Part shown: positions 1-10,273 of the stretch, piece after piece | How positions within the stretch are numbered: position 1 is the stretch's first letter | How the letters are laid out: the number at the start of each line of letters is the position of its first letter | Source of the DNA: Bryoerythrophyllum caledonicum | Lineage: Eukaryota > Streptophyta > Bryopsida > Pottiales > Pottiaceae | Length of the DNA: 64,000 nt | Direction of reading: 5' to 3' | Assembly: GCA_963971425.1 (NCBI GenBank) | Contig: OZ020524.1 | Coordinates: 21,753,022-21,817,021 of the forward strand | Translations under genes and position numbers: made by a program | Notes under the pieces: model-generated | Database searches by the model: none | The model's input: the letters and a program-made list of their open reading frames with translations, nothing else | What the model was told of the DNA's origin: nothing

Positions 1-291
1 TAACGTTTTAGTTTTTAGATACTTGATATGTTTTAGATTGATGTATATTTATGGTCAATATGAAGGTCTACACCACATATTGTTGTGGAAAATCAAAAGT
101 ATAAAAAGTTAAAATCTCTAAGTTTTATGTGGTAAGACGTTTTTGTTTTTGGTACCTTGCCCGTTATATCTTTGGCAATATGTGAAAATCTTTGACTTGA
201 GTTGAAGCGTTATTTTCCACTAAAGACAAGGATTTTTTTTTTAATTTGGAAGGAAATAATTTTCTACACTCTTATGTTTGCTCCAAAACTA
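1..291. other. AT-rich non-coding stretch
   Basis: No open frame or recognisable repeat that I can support. It is AT-rich and leads into the hAT-related repeat starting near 292. It may be the continuation of an element cut by the window edge. Confidence 0.5.
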
Positions 292-494
292 ATAGAGAGC
301 TAATAAAGGTGTTCCTTATTAGAGAGCATGCTGTCAAAGTACAAGAGTTGTACTTTCCATTTTGCCTTCCTCCCTAGAACTAGGGAGAGACATAATCTGC
401 ATGTTATTTTAAGTGCATTAGGATCTTGTCGGAACCAAAAATAAATCACCCCATATTTAATTGTGCACCCGCCTCATGGAGATGAGGAGTGCCT
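292..494 (+). repeat. hAT-family upstream repeat, copy I
   Basis: About 200 bases that match 4139-4330, the region just upstream of the hAT transposase, in the same order: 'agctaa.aaaggtgtt', an 'agagcatgc.gtcaaag' block, 'cttgtcggaaccaaaaata', and a 'catggaga.gaggagtgcct' block at the end. In both copies a GC-rich tract with GACGTC palindromes follows directly. I read it as the 5' part of a second, partial or non-autonomous member of the same family. What follows (a short basic frame at 766-957) is not the transposase. Confidence 0.75.
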
Positions 495-572
495 CGGCCA
501 AGCAAGAGTGGCCTCAAACGCCTCCTTGGAAAGTTTTGTGGGGACGAACCCCCCCCCCCAATTTACAAGAAG

Positions 573-622
573 ACGTCCCCGCCCTGCCCTGGTGGGGCGG
601 AGACGTCTCCGCCCCCACCGGA
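573..622. repeat. GACGTC palindromes, copy I
   Basis: Two GACGTC sites, one within the palindrome GGAGACGTCTCC, in a C-rich tract. It is the short counterpart of the dense array at 4370-4700 upstream of the hAT transposase and of the sites at 8805-8860 downstream of it. Confidence 0.7.
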
Positions 623-765
623 TTACTATTTTAATGGAGGGGGACCTCATTTGTCCCCACCTCGCATACTCCTATCCACCATCTCTTCATTGAGCTGGAT
701 GTGGGCGTTGTGCGAGGTCTCATTCATCCATCTACGCCAGAATTTTGCATTCACACGTGCACACC

Positions 766-957
766 ATGTCTTCATCCGGACAATTGGCCAAGGAGGAGCG
801 TGACAAGACCCGTGCAAGAGCGGGGAACGCCCATCGGAAGCGGTTGCACGTTCTTCGAAATCCCGAGAAGTTGGCTTTTCGAGGTTGGGAGGACGTAGTG
901 GAGCCATGGAGTTTTGATGATTGCGCGAATTACATCGAGTGGTGCCACATCGACTAG
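766..957 (+). CDS. Small basic hypothetical protein, 63 aa
   Basis: A short frame starting at an ATG. The product is rich in Arg/Lys in its first half (KEERDKTRARAGNAHRKR) and ends in an acidic, aromatic half (WEDVVEPWSFDDCANYIEW). I do not recognise it. It lies after the hAT-type upstream repeat, where the transposase would be in the related element at 4.1-8.9 kb, so it could be a captured exon, a relic of another gene, or chance. Composition is protein-like rather than low-complexity, but no splice or promoter evidence supports it. Confidence 0.3.
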   Translation: MSSSGQLAKEERDKTRARAGNAHRKRLHVLRNPEKLAFRGWEDVVEPWSFDDCANYIEWCHID

Positions 958-966
958 AGGCTTATA

Positions 967-1509
967 CATTCTACTAGAGGCTTATACTACCCGTTATGGA
1001 TGGGGACTTGCATAGCTCCCATGCTATCCACTACTTGGTTTATTTTTTTGCTTTCATGGTATGTGGTACATTCCTAATCTTTTGTGGGGCAATTGTGTTT
1101 AAATTATATATTTAGAGAACTTGCACATTACATTCTACTAGAGGCTTATACTACCCGTTATGGATGGGGACTTGCATAGCTCCCATGCTATCCACTACTT
1201 GGTTTATTTTTTTGCTTTCATGGTATGTGGTACATTCCTAATCTTTTGTGGGGCAATTGTGTTTAAATTATATATTTAGAGAACTTGCACATTACATTCT
1301 ACTAGAGGCTTATACTACTCGTTATGGATGGGGACTTGCATAGCTCCCATGCTATCCACTACTTGATTTATTTTTTTGCTTTCATGGTATGTGGTACATT
1401 CCTAATCTTTGGTGGGGCAATTGTGTTTAAATTATTTATTTAGAGAACTTGCACATTACATTCTACTAGAGGCTTATACTACCCGTTATGGATGGAGACT
1501 TGCATAGCT
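967..1509. repeat. 164-bp tandem repeat, about 3.3 units
   Basis: The block starting 'cattctactagaggcttata' recurs at 967, 1131, 1295 and 1459, giving a 164-bp period with few differences between units. The fourth unit is cut at 1509 by the LTR-type insertion. The matching remainder ('catgctatccactacttgg') resumes at 4110-4142, so unit and insertion together date the insertion after the repeat expansion. Confidence 0.92.
1505..1509. repeat. Target-site duplication TAGCT (left)
   Basis: Partner is 4110-4114. The two copies directly abut the TG and CA ends of the insertion at 1510-4109. Confidence 0.8.
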
Positions 1510-4109
1510 TGTGAGCCCCAAAACCGGCTCACGATGTCATTTGGGCATTAAGATTAACTAGTTAACATTAGGAAGTGGTAGTTAGGGTGAGAAGGTTAGA
1601 CTAAACCACCTATTGTGGTTAAAAGGCTCGAAAAGGCCTTTTACTTGCCATTTCCTAATTTAGAAGAGGTCATCATCTCCAATTGGAGATCTAATTTTGT
1701 TAAAAACCTAAAAATTAAAAGAAAAAAAAAACTTAGAAGACGAAAAGAATTCTTGCAAAAAGGGAGACACCTTAAACCACATGTGTTTTTAACACAATGG
1801 GATGAAGCCTTGGAAAAAACACACTAAAAAACCAAAGAGGTAAGTAAACAAATAAGTAATTAAATAAACAAAAAAAAAATAAACAAAACTCGGAGTGCAA
1901 CCATGATGTGGCCACTCTTGTAGTTAATCTTTTAAAAACCATGCACGAAGTAGTGGCACATGGCCTTGGAAGAAATTAGAAAAGTTAGATGGTGACGAGG
2001 GGAGAAATTAGCACCAATTATTGGCGATCATGGGCTGCCCTTAGTGGCATGCCCGAAGTTACCTTTAAAAAAAAAATTATTTTTGTTTTCTTCCTTCCCC
2101 CTCGCCAGCTCGGGGGAATTTTGGGTTTTTCCATGGAATATTCCCTGGAATCTGCTGAAGAAACGCTGGACTTCCAGCGTGAGTTGCGTGCGCGGCTGCC
2201 GTTGGAGCTGGAGGGCGTTGGGTTGACTGCGGACAGGGAGTTTTTTTCACTCTCTCGTTTTTTGTATGTGGAGTTTTTAGGGTTGTGGGGCTCGGGTGGC
2301 GGAGGGAGAATGGCGGAAGAGCCGCAGCGTAGATTTGACGAAGAACAGCGAAGGGGAAGAACCCCGCGAAGCGAAGGAGCGAGGTGTGATTGAGGCGGTC
2401 GGCGCCCTGGAGAGATGTGTGTAGACCTAGGGTCGAGAGTGGTGGGTGATTGAGTTCGGCGAGCGAGAGAGGAAGAACGAAAGGTAGAGCACGTGTCTGT
2501 AGGCACGCGCGGTGTGAAGAGGCGGCCAGGAGCGGAGCGCGAGATTGTGTGTTCGTAGGTCCTTCCTTTTCTCGTGCGATTTTGACTGCAACAGGGAGGA
2601 GATCTGTGGCTGCGGAGGCTACGCAAGGCAGTGCGCCGAGTTGTCTTCTTCGAGTGCAGCTTGGATCGAGTGCGGAAGGCGATGGTGACGGTGAGGGTGG
2701 AGAGAGTCACTGGAGCATCGGCGGAAGACGTGAGAAGGAGCGGGGTCTGAGTGAGAATCCGTGGCCGAGCGGCGGTGAGAGCACGTGTCTGTGGCGCGCG
2801 CGGTGCCTGGGAGAGATCGCTGTTGCGGTGGACGAGCGAGCACGAGATTGTTCGAGCGGCGGTCGGAAATTCGGCGATTGCGGAGGTAGCAACGTGGTCG
2901 CGCCGACGAGTGTGGTGCCGAGAGTGACGACGGAAGCACAGCAGAGGTTGCTAAGCGAGACAAGCCGAAGCTCGAGCGCAGTTGAGCGAGCGAGGGTGCC
3001 GGAGCGAGAACGAAGAAAGCAAGACCACGGCGAATCCCTGACCATTCACCAGGGAGCTCCTTCTGTTTTTTTTCTTCCTTCCTCCTTGATGTTTCTTCGT
3101 GAACCCATGCTAGTGATGTAAGCCACGAGCTGTCGAATGTAGTTCCGTGATGTTTCGAGGTTGTTTAAACCCTTGCGGAAGCGCTGCCCGATTTTTGGCA
3201 AAATTAGGTTATAGTTAGAAGAAGGTGCCACCTGAATTCAGTGGAACTAGGAGCCCTGTAAGTATGCTCAATGTGTTGGACATGTGCGAATGGAGAACGC
3301 CACAATTGGTTAAAGGAACGAAGCTGCTTCCCTCGTTAAAATTCGAATTTGCATGAGCCGCCGCTGGCCGTCTGAATGCCGTGGGTAGTTGGGTCCTAAA
3401 CTGAATTTTTATTAGTCCATCATCAAAAGCACAGAAAATCAGTAAGGATAAGCTTTTAGAATGTCCAAATCGGAGTTAAACTCAAGAAGTTAGGATTAAG
3501 TGAAGTTTTGGAAAGGAATTGGGGCTGTCTACTGCTTGGCTGCCTAAGGGGGGTCGTGTGTGGTCCTGACTTGGTTTCCAGGGGTTCAGTCAAGTTGGTA
3601 ACGGGCTGCAGGTCATTTAGAAAAAAAAAATCAGAAATTGGAGCCTCAAATCAAATTATATGGGCTGTTGAAGTTGGACCATTAGGTAGGGCAGAATTCA
3701 GGCGAATTAGCCAAGACTAATCAAAGACTAAAAATTTAAAATAAAAATAAAAATAAAAATAAATAAATAAATGATAATTTAAAATAATAATAATTAATAT
3801 TAAAAACAATTAAAAAAATTATATATTAGGAAATTTAAAAGAATCCAAAGTAAAAGAAAAGAAAACAAGGAGAAAGAATCAAAATCTATATATATATAAA
3901 GAAAAGAAAAGGGAGAATGCAACAAGAGCGGTCGAAGTAAAGAGAAAACAGTCCTAAAAGTAACCACAATTAAAAGCCAAGTGCCTAAAGAACCTTGTAA
4001 TGCTTGTAAGTGCATGTTTTGAGTATTGATTATGCAAGGGCTGAATCCCTGAAGTAGCATCTTGTGTTCAAGATAAGCTTCCCACTAAGGGGGGTTTAAT
4101 TGCCTCACA
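1510..4109. mobile_element. Solo-LTR-like insertion, 2.6 kb, with TSD
   Basis: It begins TGTGAGCCCC and ends TGCCTCACA, so it has TG...CA ends and a short terminal inverted repeat (TGTGAG/CTCACA). It is flanked by the 5-bp duplication TAGCT (1505-1509 and 4110-4114) and splits a unit of the 164-bp tandem repeat, so both edges are set independently. Inside, 2300-3060 is GC- and GCGAG-rich and the rest is AT-rich. No gag or pol domain is visible: the Arg-rich frames at 2018-2710 (minus) and 2450-3121 (plus) overlap and look like composition effects. A solo LTR of a large retrotransposon fits best. The same 3' tail ('cttgtgttcaagataagctt') recurs at the end of the window. Confidence 0.8.
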
Positions 4110-4142
4110 TAGCTCCCATGCTATCCACTACTTGGTTTATTA
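4110..4142. repeat. Remainder of the interrupted 164-bp repeat unit
   Basis: 'agctcccatgctatccacta' and the following 'cttggtttatt' continue the repeat unit broken at 1509. The hAT upstream repeat copy II starts right after it. Confidence 0.85.
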
Positions 4143-4330
4143 GGGAGCTAACAAAGGTGTTCATTATTGGAGAGCATGCGGTCAAAGGACAAAAGTAGTA
4201 CTTTCCCGAAAGCCTTCCTTCGTAGACATAACCTGCGTCTAATTTTAAGTGCGTCGCAATCTTGTCGGAACCAAAAATAAGGTACCCTATATTAAAACCT
4301 CCACCCTCCTCATGGAGAGGAGGAGTGCCT
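4139..4330 (+). repeat. hAT-family upstream repeat, copy II
   Basis: Counterpart of 292-494. It contains the shared 'cttgtcggaaccaaaaata' block and the 'gaggaggagtgcct' end, followed by the GACGTC array. Confidence 0.75.
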
Positions 4331-4369
4331 AAGCACCCAAAATGCCCCAAAGGCCTCCTTCTCCTGGGT

Positions 4370-4700
4370 TGGGGAGACGTCCCAGCCCCTGCCTAAGTAA
4401 GGCCGGAGACGTCTCCGCCCTGCCCTGGTGGGGCGGAGACGTCCCCGCCCTTACCCGGGCAGGGGCGGAGACGTCCCCGCCCTTATCCGGGCAGGGGCGG
4501 AGACGTCCCAGCCCTTACTCGGGCAGGGGCAGAGACGTCCCCGCCCTTACCGTGCAGGGGCGGGGACATCCCCTTAATCGGGCAGGGGCGGAGACGTCCC
4601 CGCCTTTATCCGACAGGGGCGGAGACGTCCCCGCCCTTACCCGGCAGGGGCGGGGACGTCTCCCCACAACAGGGCAGGGCGGAGACGTCCCCGCCCTTGG
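4370..4700. repeat. Dense GACGTC palindrome array upstream of hAT transposase
   Basis: About ten GACGTC (or one-base variant) sites spaced roughly 30 bases apart, most in the context GGAGACGTCCCCGCCC, and one in the full palindrome GGAGACGTCTCC. The spacers are C/G-rich and similar to each other, so it is also a degenerate ~31-bp tandem repeat. It sits between the element edge and the TATA-like box, where transposase subterminal binding sites or a CpG-rich promoter would be expected. The same word occurs 3' of the gene. Confidence 0.85.
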
Positions 4701-4730
4701 CACTTCAGGTCCTACCCGTTCTTGGCTCGT

Positions 4731-4740
4731 GTATAAAAGG
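4731..4740 (+). promoter_or_regulatory. TATA-like box of hAT transposase
   Basis: 'gtataaaagg' about 265 bases upstream of the first ATG (4996) and just downstream of the GACGTC array. It is a good TATA-box match in a plausible position, but no transcript start can be shown. Confidence 0.5.
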
Positions 4741-4995
4741 TTCGGGGAGGGCCGATTGTCCTCACGCTTGTCACCTTGGCCTCTATCCCTTGGACCTCAA
4801 TTCAGTTTGAGCTCCTTGCGAGTCTACTTGGGTGGCAGGCGGCACTGGTGTGCGGCTGAGGTGATGTAAAAATTGGTTCAAGCATTGCACCAACGCTATC
4901 AGACCTCACATTTTCACCTGATTCTATACTATAACTAGCTCCGGATTTTGGCTTAGACGGGACTTGCACATTATTTGGCATAAGCCGTGAATGCA

Positions 4996-7900
4996 ATGGG
5001 AAGTCAAAGGAAGCAAACAAAAGAATGGGAACCTTGGTACAATTTTGGTGACAACGGGGGCAAAGTGAGTTGTGTTTTCTGTAACTGCACTTTTAGCTAC
5101 AAACGTGAGCGTGCGTTCGCTCACTTTGGATACGGCGCCAAGTCAGAGAGGTCGATTTGTCGTAGCCTACCTCCCTATGTGCGAAGTCGATTTGCCAATT
5201 GTGGAAACATTGTTCCGCAACGAATGACGGGCGGGGACATTTATGGCGGAGATTCAGGCCCGAGTGGTCCATCGAGGGCACCAACTATTGACACTTCAAG
5301 CCAATCCGACGCTCAAAATAATGTGGCGGGTGGGGTAACAAGTGGGCCTCAGGAAGGAGTGCCTAATCTCTCTGAAGGAAACGACCGCGAACATGTGTCG
5401 GGTGGTCTTACCGCCTCGAATTCCACTAGATCTGGGCAACTACATCAACAACGGATGCTTGATGCTTTTAACATTGCAAAGAGGAAGGAACTTGATGAGA
5501 AGTGGGCGACTTTTTTCTATCAAGCGAATGTGCCTTTTAATGTGGCGCGAAATCAAGCGTTCATCGATGTAGTGAGGGCGACATCTGTGGCAAAGTTTGA
5601 GTACACTCCTCCTACATATCACCAGTTGAAGACTAGATTGATTGAACCTAAGAGGTTGCACATTGAGAAAGAGATTGAAGCCAAAGTTGGTTTTGCAATC
5701 AAGAATTATGGGGTGTCGATATGCACGGATGGTAGGAATGATGTCCATCGGAGGCCCCTCATGAATTTAATGATGTCGTGCCCCACTGGTGACGTATTCT
5801 TGGGGAGCATAGACACCAGTGGTGAGAAGAAGTCCATGCGGTACATAGCGGACCAAGTGAAAGTTTACATTGAGAAGGTGGGTTCCAAGAATGTGACACA
5901 GATTTGTACAGACAATGCTCCCAACATGCTTGGAGCGATGGATGATATTATTCTCACATACCCGCACATTCACAAGCAGGGGTGCATGGCACATGCATTG
6001 GATCTCATGTTGGAAGATTGGGCGAAGGTCCAAGAATTTAAAGATTTAATAGAGAGGGCAAAGAAATTGTGCAAATATATTAGAAACCACCATTCGACAA
6101 TGGGAACACTTCGTGAGTTGAGTCCAAACCTGCATATTGTAGTGCCCACTGAAACCCGCTTTGCTTGTAATTTCCTTATGTTGAATCGATTGGTGAGACT
6201 CAAAGGAGTGTTGGAGCAGTTGAAAGACCACCCCCGTGTTGTAAACTACTTTGCAACCCTACAGAACAAACAAAATGGAGAGCAAGCAGCAACCGCACCG
6301 CGTAATGTGGTGCAAACCATCGAAGATGTGGCCTTTTGGCAACGATGTCAGAATTACGTGCACATGACTGGGGATGTTTTGAAGGCATTGCGTGTGTTTG
6401 ATGGCCGCGAACCAGCCATGGGTCGTGCGTGGCTCGTGATGCATAATTTGCGAGAACACGTGTACTCTTTGAGAGAGTCACCCTTTACTCTACTAGCTGA
6501 CATAGCATCCACTCTTGAGCAATCTTTTGATGCCCGGTGGCAAATGGTTTTTACCGATGTTCACTACGCCGCGGCTCTTTTGAATCCGTACCTCAAGGAT
6601 AATGTGGCGCTTAGGGCTGACCGAATCGCACAAAGAGCATTGAATCCGGTTGTTTGCAAAATGATGGAGGTATTGGAAGTCTCATATGAGGACGTCCAAT
6701 ATGAGTTAACACAGTACGAGGAGGGCACATGACCATATGGCCCTACCGAAGCATCTGACATCCGCCAAACAAAGCTTCAACTCCACCAATGGTGGGCCAG
6801 GATCGCAGACAAGGCATTGTCTAAAATAGTTGTTCGTATTCTAGCCCTTACGTGTTCAGCTAGCTCTTGCGAACGAAACTGGAGTATGTACTCGTTTGTC
6901 CACAACAAGAGCCGAAATCGATTAGCGGCAGAAAAGGCTGCGTCATTGGTGTATATTTATACCAATAGCTGATGCCTTCAACAAAGACCGGGGGTCGATC
7001 CTGTTCGATGGTACGATGCGAATATTCACTCGGAGGATTCCGACCCAGATGCCCTAGGGCCGGTCCCGGTGGGTGAACCTAATCGTGAATTTGATGTGTT
7101 GATAGCCGAGGAAGAGGAGGAGCACAATATGGCAACTCCCCGCACTCCGCTGGAGTACCGTGGACACCCTAATCTTTGGGCGGAAGGCGCCGATCATCTT
7201 GAGGAAACGAGAAACTATCACGGAGATGATGACGATGTGGAAGAAGAATTGGCTCAAGGTCGTTGGGGACCTTGGAATCAAAGTCCTTGTCGCAGTCCTT
7301 CGCCTCATTTTCATCAAAATGAGGGCATTCATGAAGTGCAACCTTTGTCTACTTCCTTAGAGAGCGACATCCCAAATGTGACTAACCTTGAAGAGCCTGA
7401 AACGGGGGGGGCAATGTCGGGAATGTTCGCTACGAGGACAATTCCCCATCAGACTATGGTGGTGGAAATGGAGATGGCGACAACAACGGAGCGGGAGAGA
7501 ACGCAGTAAATACTGCGACTTGAAACAACCAAGCATCGGTTGAAAACCAGTATGGCCAGGAGAGCCCTATTGGAATGGGTGCATCATTTCATAGCACTGG
7601 AGTTGTTCAAGGAGACTCTAACGCAAATGTTATAAACACAACAATTGTAGGGACGACTCGAAGAAATGAAAGGGTTGTTAATCAACGAAAGCGTTTTGAC
7701 CCGGAATATGTAGACCCCGATGATGCTTTTGCATTCACAAAGGACCTTGAGCCACAACCATCTCCGGTTGTGGTGTTGCCTACGGTTATCAATGACCAGA
7801 ATGTACCAACGCCGCCTTCCCGGAATTCCTCATCTCCTAGAATGGCGAATGCCATGTATGGACCTTTTTAACAAAGTGTAGGCGTTGAGGGGATGGGTCT

Positions 7901-8564
7901 AAACACTTCCGCTACTACTACCACAAATGGCAGACCCCCTTTGGCCGCTACAAGGACGCCTCTTCATCCAATGGGTCAATATATACAACCGAGTGCAAGG
8001 ACTAATGCTCGTGGAGGGTCTAGAGGCCGTGGAGCGGCTAGAGGCCGTGGAGCGGCTAGAGGCCGTGGAGCGGCTAGAGGCCGTGAAGGAAGAAACAACG
8101 GCGAAGCATCCCCCTTAAGGCACCGTAGACGTCCCCTCCTTGGAATAAGGGCACGAGATCCGAACGTGGTTGTACAACCGTTTTTGGACACGTATGTTCC
8201 AGGACGCTCTTCAACAACTCCGGCGTTTGTTGTTCCGAATCGAGAAATTCGTCCTACCAGCGGCCCAACCATAAATTCCGACGGCGATGATCCTCACGCA
8301 CATCGTCAAAAGAGATTCAGACGCTCGCGTTGCGATGGTGAAACAGTCGTCGAGCTTCGCAATGACAACTCTGAAATAGAGGGCTTTTGGACTACGGATA
8401 ATAGCAATGGAGAATTCTCAGATGAGAGCGGTGAAGGAGCTGATGATGACAACCGTCCAGATTGCGATGAGGCACCAGATGATGATGATATCATCCTTCG
8501 AGATGCGGTTATGGGTGGCCCGTCCACCGATGGAGTGCGCAGATCGGGCCGTTTGAATAATTAA
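4996..8564 (+). pseudogene. hAT transposase with long acidic/RG-rich tail, broken
   Basis: The intact stretch 4996-6732 has an N-terminal BED-like zinc finger (C-V-F-C near residue 25 with a later His), then a DUF659-like catalytic region (SICTDGRNDVHRRPLMN, QICTDNAPNM, HKQGCMAHALDLMLEDW). A TGA at 6730-6732 cuts off the hAT dimerisation domain, which continues in the same frame (6733-6969; CSASSCERNWS, HNKSRNRL). A second TGA at 6970-6972 precedes an acidic tail in the same frame. A frame change follows at the G-run near 7401-7410, and two more stops occur (TGA near 7521, TAA at 7869-7871) before the end at 8564. The tail (~530 codons after the dimerisation domain) holds an RG-rich repeat and acidic runs and is unusual for hAT. 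Reading past the stops gives one coherent protein, so I call a recently decayed gene. The GTG at 4987 is not the start; ATG 4996 is. Confidence 0.88.
8018..8092 (+). repeat. 18-bp in-frame repeat coding RGAARG
   Basis: Four near-identical copies of an 18-base unit (ctagaggccgtggagcgg) code a Gly/Arg/Ala repeat inside the hAT tail. RG-rich repeats often bind RNA or DNA, but here that is only inference. Confidence 0.85.
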
Positions 8565-8783
8565 AGGACAAGAAAAGTAACTACATATATGTATGCGAAA
8601 TCAAGAGAGCTGTGATAATTCATAGAAGAAGCTAGGAAAGAAAAAGGTTTCTTAGATAACTACAAGATATTACTTGGTTTGGAAGTATGAGATTAGGGAA
8701 TTGTTGTTTTATCGTATAACTTTTTAATGTAATAAACAGATTTTGCTTCCAGACATTAAGGCCTATCCGCTCAATGATGTAGG

Positions 8784-8862
8784 GGCGTGGACGCCTACAT
8801 GAGGGGCGTAGACGTCCCCGCCCCTCATTGTGACGTCCCCGCCCCTCATGGAGACGTCCCCG
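8784..8862. repeat. GACGTC palindromes downstream of hAT gene
   Basis: Three GACGTC sites plus a one-base variant in the same C-rich context (GACGTCCCCGCCC) as the upstream array at 4370-4700. The word therefore flanks the transposase on both sides. Confidence 0.8.
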
Positions 8863-8934
8863 CCCTAGTGCCACGGTGGCGTGACACGTCCGTATGTGAC
8901 GTGGCGATCACAGTAAAAATTTCTTACTTGCAAA

Positions 8935-9033
8935 AAATTATTGTGCGCACTTCGGGCAATCCGTCCAAACCATCCGTCCGTGCCGTCCGGACCGCCCGTC
9001 CGGTTGTCTCGTCCGATCACCTCAACCCGTCCG
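8935..9033. repeat. CGTCCG-rich edge of element H (3' side)
   Basis: Many CCGTCCG / CGTCCGG words in about 90 bases directly after the last codons of the minus-strand ParB-like gene. The complementary words (CGGACGG, CGGACAG) cluster at 35.11-35.31 kb beyond the other end of that gene, so I take both as subterminal repeats of one element. Confidence 0.6.
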
Positions 9034-9749
9034 TTATGACAACCCTGCTTCCAAGTCATCGTCCGCAGCAGACTTGCCTTTAGCCTTCCTCATCTTAGCA
9101 CGCCGCTCCTTAGCCTTCTTGTTGGCTTGCAGACGTTTTGAATTTGGGCTCATTGGCTTTGCGCGCTTCTTCTTCTCCTTCGCTGTCTCAGCCTTCTCCG
9201 GCACGTCCTCCTTAACGTCATTCAGAGGCTCATGCCCCTCCTTCATGAATAGCTCCTCCTCATGGTAGTAGTTCTTGTGACACTCAACATACCAAAAGCA
9301 AACCTTCCGATGATCCAACGGAAACAACGACAACTGATACGGAGAGTACATGCAAGAGCTGGACGACGTTGAGTACGCCGTGTGCATCCATAGTGGAAGA
9401 GAAGAAAAAGCACCTTTCTCAAGGAGTTCATGCTTGATATATCGGTAGGCAAACCAAGTTGCGATATCTCCGCAATCCTTGACGTCCTCCTATTTTGAGA
9501 GTCCAGTGAATGGGGATTCTGCAAGAAAGAGGCGGTTGAATGCATGGTCCGACAAGCGGAGCTTCTACATTGCCAAGTACTCCATCAAAGTAAGTGGTTG
9601 CTCTCTCGGTTGGGGGTTCATCTCCAGGTTGCCCAAAAGATCTTCCATCTTTGGCCCAAGATCCTCCTGGAGCTGTGATAGATGAACAGGTATGCGTGAA
9701 GAATTCATGACAGTTGCATAATTCAAATCAACATCGGTAATGATACGTA
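9034..9749 (-). pseudogene. Element H gene, last exon, 3' part
   Basis: Reading on the minus strand, the frame enters from 13654 across the inserted element (TSD ACGTA) and continues without shift as ...RIITDVDLNYATVMNSS to the end at 9034. Two in-frame TAG stops interrupt it (at 9565-9567, and about 80 bases further on, near 9488). The C-terminus is Lys/Arg-rich with a long basic, coiled-coil-like stretch (KRLQANKKAKERRAKMRKAK), typical of nuclear proteins. I do not recognise a domain here. Removing the insertion restores an open junction reading ...ARAVFYAWVRIITDV..., which is strong evidence that the two parts were one exon. Confidence 0.75.
9745..9749. repeat. Target-site duplication ACGTA (left)
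   Basis: Directly precedes the TG end of the element at 9750. The partner is 13649-13653. The duplicated bases fall inside a coding exon of element H and collapse to one in-frame copy. Confidence 0.9.
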
Positions 9750-10273
9750 TGTGGGATTCCGTTCCCACATGGTGCCGGAAGTTAACCTTAAGTTCCGGCC
9801 AAAACACAAAAACTTAATAATTAATTATGATAGATTGTGCCAGGATACAACCAATAGTCTTCAGGTAGGAATAAAGTTGGATCAACCTGACTACCAACCC
9901 TAATTAAGACTAAAGATGTTAAAAGCGGAACCGAAGCAGTTATCGGAATTCCGGGGCAGTCAGTTATCCGGAACCGTCAGCCGAAACCATCGCCATCAAC
10001 GGTCATCATGACTCCGTACTAACGGCCGGACGACTTAAGGATGGGGTTCGGGTGGAAAACTCTTTCTTCTCCATTTCTTCTTCGCGTGCAGGGTTTCACA
10101 TTAAGGCTTTCTTCTCTCTCTCTCTCTTTCTCGCTCACGGTTTTCTAACCTCTGGCCCTTAGGGTTTGAAGCTTAGACGGTTAGAACAGACGTGTGTCCG
10201 TTAGGGAGTGCTTTTGTGAGGACGGTGCGTGCAGGGACAACCTCGAGAGATTGTGAGGGGATAGGCAGGTTTC

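Larger units (their letters stand above)
4139..8900 (+). mobile_element. hAT-superfamily DNA transposon, degenerate
   Basis: Extent is approximate. It holds the family upstream repeat (4139-4330), a GACGTC palindrome array, a TATA-like box, a broken transposase frame (4996-8564) and a second small GACGTC array (8805-8860). I could not define terminal inverted repeats or an 8-bp target duplication by eye, so the outer edges are inferred from homology with copy I on the left and from the CGTCCG-rich edge of element H on the right. Confidence 0.7.

Noticed and set aside
2018-3121. Overlapping long Arg/Ser-rich frames on both strands
   Set aside because: They lie in the GC-rich part of the LTR-like insertion, overlap each other, and look like translations of GCGAG-rich sequence without domains.
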